Positions 53,449-62,759 of a stretch of 64,000 bases of DNA are shown here, piece by piece. Numbering within the stretch: position 1 is the stretch's first letter; every line of letters starts with the position of its first letter. Made by a program: the position numbers and the translations under genes. Origin of the DNA: Rhodothermales bacterium. GTDB lineage: Bacteria > Bacteroidota > Rhodothermia > Rhodothermales > Bin80. The notes below the pieces were generated by a model. That model did not search any database. It was not told the origin of the DNA and saw only the letters and a list, made by a program, of their open reading frames with translations. The stretch is taken from the NCBI GenBank assembly GCA_022821385.1, contig JAJEDR010000057.1, forward strand, positions 1-64,000. Reading direction: 5' to 3'.

Positions 53449-54234
53449 TCAAATGCACGGGTTGCGCCAATCGAGGTACTGTAGGCCTGGCCCCGGCGGT
53501 GGAGGGGGCTTCGTGTAATGGCAGACTCGGCAGTAGTAGTGCAGTATATCCTTGCCACTCCGGTTCATGGGAAAGCCCGCGTATACATCCCTGTCACACT
53601 TGGGACATGCTTTTCCGTATTCCAACTCGGATTCGCCAATATGGTAAGCGCAGGCCTCGCATTGCCAAGCGGGGCCGTATCCATCGGTATCATATCCTAC
53701 AAAGGTGCCGTCGCGCCCACAGTAAGGACAGGTTTTTATTTCTCCATCAATGTAGTTGATGACATCTACACTATTGGCCAAATCCGTTTCCGGTAAATCG
53801 GAGGCCTTACCTGTGGCGGGACGTTGTTCCAGTTTATCCGCGATCGCCTCCGCGAGGTCTATGGATTTGTACTCAGCGGCCCTTAGATAGAATAAATCCT
53901 CCGGGAGACCCGGGACCTCGGTGCCATCAAAACGAACGGGAAGAATATATTCGCGGTGTTCTTTAATCATGCGACACAAGGCATGTTGCCTTTCGTGGCG
54001 GGGCCATGCCTTATTGACATATTCTTTCGAAATGAACATCACGACATACTCGGATTGCTGCGCAAATATGAAATCGAAATGTTCAACCAAGCTCCTTCCC
54101 CACAGCTTGACTTCTTCAAAACGGTCATAGAAAACAGAGATTCCGCGAGCTTGGAGATGCATAGCCACATCCTCAACATAGTCCCGCTGCTCACCGGCGA
54201 AGGTCAAGGCTACTTGGTATTCGTGGTTATTCAT
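53449..54234 (-). CDS. TIR-domain protein with C-terminal zinc ribbons
   Basis: YQVALTFAGEQRDYVEDVAMHLQARGISVFYDRFEEVKLWGRSLVEHFDFIFAQQSEYVVMFISKEYVNKAWPRHERQHAL is TIR-like; C-terminal CPYCGRDG...CEACAYHIG...CPKCDRD...YCRVCHY. Confidence 0.88.
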   Translation of the reverse strand: MNNHEYQVALTFAGEQRDYVEDVAMHLQARGISVFYDRFEEVKLWGRSLVEHFDFIFAQQSEYVVMFISKEYVNKAWPRHERQHALCRMIKEHREYILPVRFDGTEVPGLPEDLFYLRAAEYKSIDLAEAIADKLEQRPATGKASDLPETDLANSVDVINYIDGEIKTCPYCGRDGTFVGYDTDGYGPAWQCEACAYHIGESELEYGKACPKCDRDVYAGFPMNRSGKDILHYYCRVCHYTKPPPPPGPGLQYLDWRNPCI

Positions 54235-54475
54235 CAGTTAGAGGACTTCACCTTGTAGTAATTGTATTCGATGGGAATGAGTGATAGTTCATCAAGAATA
54301 ACCAGACATCTACGAGCGGAACTACGGGACGAGGGAGGATACTTGTATATATATCGTTTGAATCCGGCCTTAAGCCTCCTGTACATTTGGACTTTGCTTG
54401 CACGGAAAGTAGTGGATCTTGCCCAACCTGGAAGAGAACATTAAGCATCCATCACTTTGCCTGGAAAGCCAAACA

Positions 54476-56167
54476 TTAACAGGTTAATTCCCAGTTTTCC
54501 TCAAGCACATCTAAAAGCTTCTTTTGCCTATTGGCTAAGTGCTCCGGCGTCCATTCAGAACTGTGGAGTACTTGAGTAGTCAGCGCATATGATGAAACGC
54601 CGCCGTTGCCGGAGAAATAAACGTTTTTCTTTCTTTCGAAATCATAATTCTGTGCTCTGGAATTTCTTCGACGATTGAGCGGGACAAGATTGGCAAGTTT
54701 ATGAACCCAATCCTTCCTAGATTGCTCATCCGGCCAGACCGACTCCCACTCACTGTCTGGAGCCACGGTTTGAGGCAGTACGTGTTCTATGGTCAAAATG
54801 TTCGGATCATAGGATGCGGCACCGTCGGAAAGAAAGGTGTCTAGCCGCAGAATAAGATAATTCCGTCGTCTAGGCATAAGTTCATAAATATCCCCTCTCA
54901 AAGCGGCCCGCATTCTTTCTTTTTCCTCATCGGTTAGCTCCACAGCTTGCACGGGCAACTCAAAATTGTGCTTTCTCTCTATAGCTTTGATAACCTCACT
55001 ATAGCGTTCGATACGTTTGTTAACATACAAGGCACATATGTGCATATAGGCCGCCAGTCTTTCTAACCTTCTGAAGAACCAAGCAACATATTCGGGATTG
55101 TTTCTGTTTTCTGATAAAAACAAAATGGCGGCAGGAATCCAGTCCGAGTTGTCTATCCGATTTAACCATCGAAGATAAGTATTGACTTCTTCCGAATGGG
55201 ATGTCGCCGCATAGTTACGATTCCAAACGGTTGCCAAGGCACCTGAAAATGGTTCCAATACTTTACTTATCAATTCCTTCGGTTTTCCTACTTTGCTCAG
55301 AACATGAGCCCTAAACTCTTCGAGCAAGGATCTTTTCGCCTTTTCCTTCGCATATATCATCCTCACGTAGGAGAACAGATCGTTAAAACCGCTTCGATCA
55401 AGTTCGACTTCCATATCTTCCCAGCGCTGACTGTATTCCTCCCTTTCTTCTCCGGTGCTCAGTTGTCCGATGATTTTAGCCTTGATGATATCGGTCGGCT
55501 GAAGGTCCAGACCTCTGCTGTTCATGACGGAAAAAACGCGGAACGCCGACTGCTGGCTAGGCGTCGATACGACAACCAGAAAACAGCGCTGCAATAGAAA
55601 CTTAGTAAATTCTGTTGTTCGCTGGAGATCGTTTCTCAGATGCTTCAATTTATCCTGCAGGTAAAGCTTGCTAATTTTCTGGATATTTATTTGCGCCTCG
55701 TTATCAAGACTTTTTTCATCCAAGTCTAGCAGATCATCAAAATTCAATCCTTGAACATACTTGAGAAAAAATTCTTGGTCCCGGTCCCTGAGAGTCAAGC
55801 GCGGCTTGGGTTTTAGTCCCGCGAATTCATTACCAGGTTCCTTTATGTATTGACACAACATGTTCCGTTGTTCCCCTTCAAATATTGAAGCCAAAGCGGA
55901 TATGAGAATGGTCAAAGTGGTTAATCTCTGCTGACCATCTATTACCTCCGAGTTAGGTTGGGATTCCTGCTTAATAAGAACTATGCTGCCAAGGAAATAT
56001 CCTTCCTCGGATTCAGACTTGTAAAAGCCAAAAAGGTCGTCAAAAAGCTCCAACGCCTGATCTACTGTCCACGAATATGGACGCTGGTAACGGGGAATCT
56101 TGTATTCAAAATCAGAACTGAATATTTTCGCCAATTTGTATTCAGCACCGCTAATTAATTTGCTCAT
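54476..56167 (-). CDS. DUF262-DUF1524 (GmrSD/type IV restriction-like) nuclease
   Basis: IPRYQRPYSWTVDQALELFDDL, EVIDGQQRLTTLTILI (DUF262), ILTIEHVLPQTVAPDSEWESVW...HKLANLVPLNRRRNSRAQNYDFERKK (DUF1524 HNH). Confidence 0.92.
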   Translation of the reverse strand: MSKLISGAEYKLAKIFSSDFEYKIPRYQRPYSWTVDQALELFDDLFGFYKSESEEGYFLGSIVLIKQESQPNSEVIDGQQRLTTLTILISALASIFEGEQRNMLCQYIKEPGNEFAGLKPKPRLTLRDRDQEFFLKYVQGLNFDDLLDLDEKSLDNEAQINIQKISKLYLQDKLKHLRNDLQRTTEFTKFLLQRCFLVVVSTPSQQSAFRVFSVMNSRGLDLQPTDIIKAKIIGQLSTGEEREEYSQRWEDMEVELDRSGFNDLFSYVRMIYAKEKAKRSLLEEFRAHVLSKVGKPKELISKVLEPFSGALATVWNRNYAATSHSEEVNTYLRWLNRIDNSDWIPAAILFLSENRNNPEYVAWFFRRLERLAAYMHICALYVNKRIERYSEVIKAIERKHNFELPVQAVELTDEEKERMRAALRGDIYELMPRRRNYLILRLDTFLSDGAASYDPNILTIEHVLPQTVAPDSEWESVWPDEQSRKDWVHKLANLVPLNRRRNSRAQNYDFERKKNVYFSGNGGVSSYALTTQVLHSSEWTPEHLANRQKKLLDVLEENWELTC

Positions 56168-56479
56168 TGTTGCTCCCTTTCAGGTCACGCTGAAAAAGCT
56201 AAGACTCCCAAATATAGCCTATGTTGTGAAAATTTTTTGTGCGAATTCCGAAATCAGAATAGAGACTCACACAAGGCTAAACCCGACTCTATCAATTTTT
56301 TCCTGTGTGTACCCAGTGTCAAAAACCAGATAAACAAAAGCTTCTTTGCCCGGCCGCGTATTCCGATCGGGCTGGACCTCATGGTCGGAATATGCAGACA
56401 GTCCTAAACGATCCGCAAGGGATAATCTAGAAGCGGTATGAATGGGCAAATTGCGACCTAGGCGTGAATACCTCACAGG

Positions 56480-56900
56480 GGATTACTCTAGTGCACAGCA
56501 TACCACGTAAGGCACATGTACGTACGGTAATGACTTGGCTACAATGAATTAAGCTGTGCAAGGGATGGAGGTAGGCCCTCCAATCGCTGAACGGGTGGGG
56601 GAAGTAAACCACCCGCAGCTCCGGCAATTAAGAGGCGTCGCGGTGAGCGAGTAGGGAAAGGCTGGCGTAGGAACCTGTCAGGTGTTCATCGTAGAGTCGA
56701 ATGAGAATGAATCACGGAAGACGTGTCGAAAAGAGTTATATGACGGTCAAAACCGGCGTAGTATATTAATCAAAGGACGAGGTCGGCGGGCGCCTGTTTA
56801 CTGGCCAACCGGCCTTCGGCATTTACAAGACGGGATTGCAGTCTGACCCCTGTATGGAACATAGGAACCTGTCGGAGTGATTTTACCATTTCGTTTCAGT
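56480..56900. other. Candidate structured non-coding element, possibly a group II intron 5' region remnant
   Basis: ORF-poor tract with hairpin-capable segments (GGGTGG...CCACCC; GAACCTGTCAGGTGTTC; CCGGCCTTCGG) and intron-like text (GTGAGCGAGTAGGGAAAGGCTGGCGTAGGAACCTGTC...GACGGGATTGCAGTCTGACCCCTGTATGGAACATAGGAACCTGTCGG). No reverse transcriptase nearby. Confidence 0.35.
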
Positions 56901-56927
56901 TTGTAGTACGGAGTAAGCCTGCGGCTA

Positions 56928-57740
56928 TTAAAGGCGTCGATGGTGGAGGCAGGGCAGGCGTTCGCGCAGTTGGTCCTGGTAAGTGAAGTTCATGTCACTG
57001 CTGATTACACACGCTCGGTCTGGAGCTTGTGCGAGAATCTGTCCCCAGGGATCAATGATGACGGAGTGCCCAAAGCTTTCACGCCCGGCATTGTGACGAC
57101 CAAACTGGGCAGGAGCAATCACGTAGGCAAGATTCTCAATTGCACGAGCCCGCAACAGTTCCAGCCAGTGATACGCTCCGGTCCTCCATGTGAAGGCCGA
57201 GGGTACAAAGAGAACCCGTGCACCGCGTTTCACCAGCACCCGATAAAGTTCTGGAAAGCGCAGATCGTAACAGATACTGAGTCCCATAGTGGCCCCGAAT
57301 GCATTGAAGGTGACGGGATCTTTCCCCGCTGCGATGTATCTGGATTCTACAAATGAATGAGCGTCGTCTAATTGGATGTCGAACAAATGAATTTTATCAT
57401 AGCGTGCGATAATTAGGCCTTCGGGTCCAAAAACCAGGCATGTGTTGGTAACCCTGTCATTGGCCGCAAGCGGAACAGTACCCCCCACGATGTAGATAGA
57501 GTTTACGCGAGCCAATTCCCGCAGCAATTGCACTGCAGGTCCGTCTTCGAGATTTTCGAGGGCGTGGATCTTATTGCCCTCTCGATCCAGGTATGAAAAG
57601 TTCTCGGGAAGAGCCACTAGTTGTGAGCCGAGTTGCACAGCGTTCTCAATCAACAGCTTTGCCTGTTTCAGGTTGGCGTCAATGTCCTGGCTTGAGCAGA
57701 GTTGGATAGCCGCTACGTGTACGGTGTGTGGATTGATCAT
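56928..57740 (-). CDS. Carbon-nitrogen hydrolase (nitrilase superfamily, Nit1-like)
   Basis: VHVAAIQLCSSQDIDANL, LVALPENFSYLDREGNK, RYDKIHLFDIQL, MGLSICYDLRFPELYRVLVKRGARVLFVPSAF. Confidence 0.93.
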   Translation of the reverse strand: MINPHTVHVAAIQLCSSQDIDANLKQAKLLIENAVQLGSQLVALPENFSYLDREGNKIHALENLEDGPAVQLLRELARVNSIYIVGGTVPLAANDRVTNTCLVFGPEGLIIARYDKIHLFDIQLDDAHSFVESRYIAAGKDPVTFNAFGATMGLSICYDLRFPELYRVLVKRGARVLFVPSAFTWRTGAYHWLELLRARAIENLAYVIAPAQFGRHNAGRESFGHSVIIDPWGQILAQAPDRACVISSDMNFTYQDQLRERLPCLHHRRL

Positions 57741-57803
57741 CGGATAAAAGGGGAATTAGTAGCGTATCATACGACATATCTAACCAGATGCCTCCTAAAA
57801 TTG

Positions 57804-58676
57804 ATGCGCACTCTAATTACAGCATTATTCGCCGTTCTTTGCCTGTTTGGCTGCAATATGGAGCAGGAGTCCGCCTATAACGGCTCTGAATCCAATAGGC
57901 TCACTGCTGGGGCAGAGGCACGGCTCTCGGCCACGGAAGGGGGGCAGATGGTACTCCGCGCAATTGAGGCACATGGGGGATTGGAGGCCTGGCACAATGC
58001 GGAGACCAGTTCCTATATCTGGGGTTTCGCGGGAGGTATGCGGTCCAGTTTGGTAGCCCACAACCGCACTCGACAGATATATCACGATATTTTGGCCTTC
58101 GCAGATGAAGAAGTGCAAGGCCGTGTTCAAATGGCCTGGGATGGTTCAGAGGCCTGGGTTTATCCAGATTCGCTGATGAATTCGGTGAATCCGAGATTTA
58201 TGGCAACGACAGGGTACTACTTTCAATCCATTCCATTTGTCCTGGCAGATTCGGGGCTTCATTACGAGGCACTTGCTCCGGCGCTTCTGGATAGTGTAGA
58301 GCATCAGATAGTACGGGTAACATTCGGGGACGGCATAGGTGATGCATATGGTGATCACTACACGCTTTACATTCACCCGGAAACGTATATGGTGAGTGCC
58401 CTCCGATACCGATCAACCTTTGGTCGAGGGCGCCCTACCATTGACGAGAATATGCGGGAAACTCTACTGTACTACAAAGATTACGTGACGGTTGACGGCT
58501 TGATTACCCCGACTCAGTTTGAAGGCTACGGATTTTCCGAGGGTACCCGGGGAGACCAGTACTATAGTGCAGAATCCAGTGAACACTCTTTTTCTGCGCC
58601 TTTTGATGCGACCCGTCTGGTAATGCCTGATGGGGGGCGCGTCCAACCACCGCCACCAGCAGCCAGCGAGCAGTAG
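57804..58676 (+). CDS. Hypothetical lipoprotein
   Basis: MRTLITALFAVLCLFGCNMEQ lipobox signal; remainder unrecognised. Confidence 0.6.
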   Translation: MRTLITALFAVLCLFGCNMEQESAYNGSESNRLTAGAEARLSATEGGQMVLRAIEAHGGLEAWHNAETSSYIWGFAGGMRSSLVAHNRTRQIYHDILAFADEEVQGRVQMAWDGSEAWVYPDSLMNSVNPRFMATTGYYFQSIPFVLADSGLHYEALAPALLDSVEHQIVRVTFGDGIGDAYGDHYTLYIHPETYMVSALRYRSTFGRGRPTIDENMRETLLYYKDYVTVDGLITPTQFEGYGFSEGTRGDQYYSAESSEHSFSAPFDATRLVMPDGGRVQPPPPAASEQ

Positions 58677-58711
58677 CTGTATAGGCTCCTCAGGACGGGA
58701 ATATGAAACAA

Positions 58712-58752
58712 TAGAGGTAGTGATCACATGACTGTTCTCATGTGACCTCTAG
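58712..58752 (+). terminator. Inverted repeat, possible terminator
   Basis: AGAGGTAGTGATCACATGA-CTGTTC-TCATGTGACCTCT just after the stop of 57804-58676. No strong U-tract directly after. Confidence 0.4.
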
Positions 58753-59025
58753 CGGGGCAGGTTGTTTTTGTTCAATGCTGTTCGGAATGGGAGTGGCCTA
58801 GCCATTCCGAATGCTGCCAAGTCCGATTGTAGAGAGGGTGTTGTTCTCCTGGTATACTTGTACCGCTCGTAGTAGTCGGGGCACCCATGTAGGGTACTGC
58901 ACATGTTTGGGATGCGGTCATTACGAACAATGGTTCATATAGAGTCTGCCGAATAATATTTCTAAGGAATTACTAACTTCAATATAGTGTGTTAACTTAA
59001 CGGGGCATCAACCAATCTTTGAATC

Positions 59026-60531
59026 ATGGCAGGAATAGGACAAATCAACAGGCGTGAATTTATCGCCACCACTAGCGGGGCTGCCGCGGCAGCAGCTGTA
59101 TTACCTCGGCGGGTTCTTGGAGGACCCGGGCGTGTTGCGCCCAGCGACAGAATAAATGTCGCACTAATCGGTTCTGGTACACAGGCTTTGCGCCAACTTA
59201 TGAGCGACTGGCTACCAAGAGAAGACCTGAATCTGGTTGCAGTGTGTGATCCCAATACAGATTCAGATGATTATCGTGACTGGAGCCCGCATGGTCTGCG
59301 TAATTCAGTTCGGAGATTCCTGAATAAGCCCAACTGGGGATCTGAGACAGGTATTCGGGCTGGTCTCATGGCGGGCAAGGAAATGATAGAGGGCTACTAT
59401 GCGAACGAGCGTGAGCAGGGCGACTGGAACGGACTGAAGCTCTACGCGGATTACAGGGAAATGCTGGCTGAATCGGAGGGCATTGATGCTGTGATTGATA
59501 TGACGCCAGAGCACCTTCATGGTGTGGTAAACATTGCAGGCATGAAGGCAGGCAAAGCAGTGATTTCTCACAAAGTTCTGGCCAACACGCTGCATGAGGT
59601 ACATCATACAGTTCGAGCGGCCAAAGAAACCGGTGTGACCACGCATTTAATGGCCTGGAATAACGATCCAGCTCTGTATCAGCTGTGGGAATGGCTTGAT
59701 CAGGGTATCATCGGCAAAGTGAAGGAGGTTCATAACTGGTCGAATCGTCCGGTCTGGCCTCAAGGTTGGATGGAAAATCCTAAGGAAGCAATGTCGATTC
59801 CTGAAGGATTGGACTGGAGTCTGTGGCTGGGTTGTGTACCGGACAGGCCATACCACATAGACTATACACACGCGTTGTTCCGGGGGTGGTTTGAGTTTGG
59901 TAGCGGTTGCTTGGGGGATATGGGGCAGTACAGTCTGTGGCGGACGTACCGAATGTTGAACCCCGGTCCCGTCGTCAGTGTTCAGGCAAATGCCGCTACA
60001 GGGGCAGTTATTGTGGGGAACCAAAGCCAGTGGCGTCGCTCAGAAGTGGCATTCCCATCAGCAAGTACAGTGCATTTTGAGCATAAGGATCTGGACATCT
60101 TCTGGTATGATGGTGGCATGAAGCCGCGTGTGCCGGAGGGCCTACTGGCACCAGGCGAGCGTCTCCCACGTGAAGGCGTACTGTACGTCGGAGAGTACGG
60201 CACGATCATGGGCAATAATTTTCTTGCGACTGATTTCCGCCTTTTGCCTGAGAGCCGAATGACGGCCCTACAAGGATCTATGCCTGCTGCTCGACCGGCA
60301 GAAGAGGTCAAGGATTCGGTAGACGAGTATGTGGAGGCTATCCGTGAAGGCAAGCAGAGCCGAGGCAGCTTCATTAACATCGCAGACTTGGCCGAGGCGA
60401 CCTGCTTAGCCACGATTGCTTTGCGCACCGGCGAGCACATTAGTTGGGATGCTGAAAACATGAAGGTAACCAGTGAGAATGTTCCTCACGCGCTCATGAC
60501 ACGTGATTATCGTGACGGCTGGGCGGTTTAG
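59026..60531 (+). CDS. Gfo/Idh/MocA family oxidoreductase with Tat signal
   Basis: INRREFIATTSGAAAAAAVLPRR, INVALIGSGTQALRQLM, DMTPEHLHGVVNIAGMKAGKAVISHKVLA. Confidence 0.92.
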   Translation: MAGIGQINRREFIATTSGAAAAAAVLPRRVLGGPGRVAPSDRINVALIGSGTQALRQLMSDWLPREDLNLVAVCDPNTDSDDYRDWSPHGLRNSVRRFLNKPNWGSETGIRAGLMAGKEMIEGYYANEREQGDWNGLKLYADYREMLAESEGIDAVIDMTPEHLHGVVNIAGMKAGKAVISHKVLANTLHEVHHTVRAAKETGVTTHLMAWNNDPALYQLWEWLDQGIIGKVKEVHNWSNRPVWPQGWMENPKEAMSIPEGLDWSLWLGCVPDRPYHIDYTHALFRGWFEFGSGCLGDMGQYSLWRTYRMLNPGPVVSVQANAATGAVIVGNQSQWRRSEVAFPSASTVHFEHKDLDIFWYDGGMKPRVPEGLLAPGERLPREGVLYVGEYGTIMGNNFLATDFRLLPESRMTALQGSMPAARPAEEVKDSVDEYVEAIREGKQSRGSFINIADLAEATCLATIALRTGEHISWDAENMKVTSENVPHALMTRDYRDGWAV

Positions 60532-60784
60532 GCATGATTCACCCACCCGGGCTGCCTGCAGTTATGCTGGATTTTGATTGGGCGGAGATGTCTTTACGGC
60601 GCGGCAGAGACGTGGTCCCAACTAGGGATGTTCCTGTGGAGAGGTAGTCTTTAGTTGTCAGCCCCTGAGGATATACTCATTCGATGGATATGTTTTCGGG
60701 TCAATGAGTAATAGCCTCCCTATAATCGCGTCTCCTTAAAGGATTGTGCAGTGCGGTCTTGTACATCATTTTTTTGGTCTTCTA

Positions 60785-61114
60785 ATGGAATCTGGTAAAC
60801 TTAAAACGTTGAGTAGGATTGGCAAGGTGTTCTATTTTGTGGGTTACGTAATCATGATGTTTTCTGTTTTGGTCGTGCTGTACAGCGTAGTGCAAGGGAG
60901 TGGTTGGGCGATGCTTATTGGTCTGGTTACCCCTCTATTTTACGGAGCGCTGATTATGGCAGGTGGCTTGCTTTTTCAGTGGCTTCCCGAAGTGTCAGAG
61001 ACCTTGACGAAGATTCTGAATAACATCGAGAGATTGAACGAGGGTTTGGGGAAGTTGGCGCAACCACCAGGGGGTGATGCGTCGGTGAGAGAATCGGATG
61101 GCGAAGACAACTAG
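60785..61114 (+). CDS. Small two-TM protein, copy A
   Basis: 109 aa; MESGKLKTLSRIGKVFYFVGYVIMMFS...FYGALIMAGGLLFQWLPEVSETLTKILNNIERLNEGLGKLAQ. Start set by comparison with copy B. Confidence 0.6.
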   Translation: MESGKLKTLSRIGKVFYFVGYVIMMFSVLVVLYSVVQGSGWAMLIGLVTPLFYGALIMAGGLLFQWLPEVSETLTKILNNIERLNEGLGKLAQPPGGDASVRESDGEDN

Positions 61115-61543
61115 TAGATGATCTGTCGAATTTCCATTCTGGCTGACGCTGGGTGTGATCAACTATTGGACTAAGTTGGTCAAGTGCAAACCGACTTTTT
61201 TCGGAGTTTCTTGACCTGGCGGACTCGGACTGTAGTCACGGCTCGCCATTTGAATTGGTTCATCCAAGGAATGCTCCTGCTTCATAACAGTCATCTACGC
61301 GGTCTAATCTATCAAAGGGGCATGGAACGCAGCGTATGTCCCTGCGGCCCGCCGAGTAGCGTATCATCCGGGTACGAGTACATCGCTCTAGGTTAAGGTC
61401 TTGAATCGTTCTATAAACTGAAACAGCACAATTCTGACAAAATTCAACAGGCTTGTGTGACAGTCTTTGGAAAATGTCATATTCTTGTAGAAAGGCGGAT
61501 GGTAGGAAAAGTTCAGCCGTTCATCATTTTTTTGATCTTCTTC

Positions 61544-61873
61544 ATGGAATCTGGTAAGCTTAAAACGTTAAATACGATTGGCAAGGTGTTCTATTCTGTG
61601 GGTTACACACTCCTAATATTATCCGGCTTGGCCGCGCTGTATGTCATAGTGATACTGAGGGGAAGTTCGATGCTTGCTGTGCTGGTCCCCATTCTATTTT
61701 ACGGAGCGCTGATTATGGCAGGTGGCTTGCTTTTTCAGTGGCTTCCGCAGGTGTCAGAGACCTTGACGAAAATTCTGAATAACATCGAGAGATTGAATAA
61801 GGCGGTGGAAAAGTTGGCACAACAACCTGAGGGTGATGCGTCGGTGAGAGAGCCGGATGGCGAAGACATCTAG
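61544..61873 (+). CDS. Small two-TM protein, copy B
   Basis: 109 aa, the same length as copy A; MESGKLKTLNTIGKVFYSVGYTLLILS...FYGALIMAGGLLFQWLPQVSETLTKILNNIERLNKAVEKLAQ. Confidence 0.6.
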   Translation: MESGKLKTLNTIGKVFYSVGYTLLILSGLAALYVIVILRGSSMLAVLVPILFYGALIMAGGLLFQWLPQVSETLTKILNNIERLNKAVEKLAQQPEGDASVREPDGEDI

Positions 61874-62339
61874 TAGATTATCTGTTGGATTCCTCATTCT
61901 GTTTGAGACCGGGCGTAATCAGCTCTTGGACTAAGTTGGTCAAGTGCAAACCGACCTTTTTTCGGAGTTTCTCTCCTGTCGGACTTGGATTGCTACGAAG
62001 ACTCGCCATTTGCTTTGACCCTTCTGAGAAATACTCATGCTTCGTGACGGTCATCATCGCTGTCTTATTTATCAAAGGGAGCATAGTATGCAACGTATGT
62101 CCCTGCGGCCTACGAGTAGCGTGTCATCCAGGTACGCGTAGATTGCTCTAGGTAAGGTCTTTGAATCGTCCCATCCGAGCACGAGTTTGGTTTACGCGCG
62201 TCTCGGAGTATGCAGATTGAATGCAATACGTTTTTCCTCCTAGTATGGGATCGCGGAACCAGTCATGATTGGCCAGTGGTTGGCTTTGAATCAAACTAAC
62301 CTGGGGGACGATCACGCAGCAAACGTAAGATTGCGCTAT

Positions 62340-62580
62340 TGTCTGTCGTTCGGGAGGAGAGCACGTCGTGAGTGTCTGCGCAAAACTCGTTCTGGTTGAT
62401 CTGACCTGTATTATCAAATCCAGAACTCCACTCCGACAGTATCACCGCATACGAAAACATTTCCCGCCCCTTGCGTCTCCTCTCGGGAGGCCGAAGCGCA
62501 TCCACGCAATCTTGAAATCCCACTACAATGTCGAACTTCCGATTGGGCAATTTCCGGGTTTCGGTTCGCCATAATTGCGG
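62340..62580 (-). pseudogene. Relic of a DrmD 3'-end / DISARM-like methyltransferase 5'-end junction
   Basis: GFDNTGQINQNEF versus intact MTase N-term EFDYTGLVNQNEF. Upstream KFDIVVGFQDCVDAL...AVILS versus DrmD C-term KFDEFQNWIKNSM...AAVILAT. Same order and strand. Confidence 0.6.
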
Positions 62581-62759
62581 TAAAAATGGACGACATGGGT
62601 GCTTCGAGGGTGACATTCGCCTAGTTGACCTATAATCCAGTGCCTCGCTGCAGTTTATCAAGAGGGCATGTGACAATTTGTCACGATTCTGTGGAGTGGA
62701 ATACTTTTGGTTCATTAAATCTCCAAACACAACATTGACAAAAAAGGCGGATCAACACA

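Larger units (their letters stand above)
60740..62170. repeat. Tandem ~760-bp direct duplication (gene plus 3' intergenic)
   Basis: Shared downstream blocks: GGACTAAGTTGGTCAAGTGCAAACCGAC(C)TTTTTTCGGAGTTTC; ATGTCCCTGCGGCC...CGAGTAGCGT(A/G)TCATCC. Confidence 0.85.
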
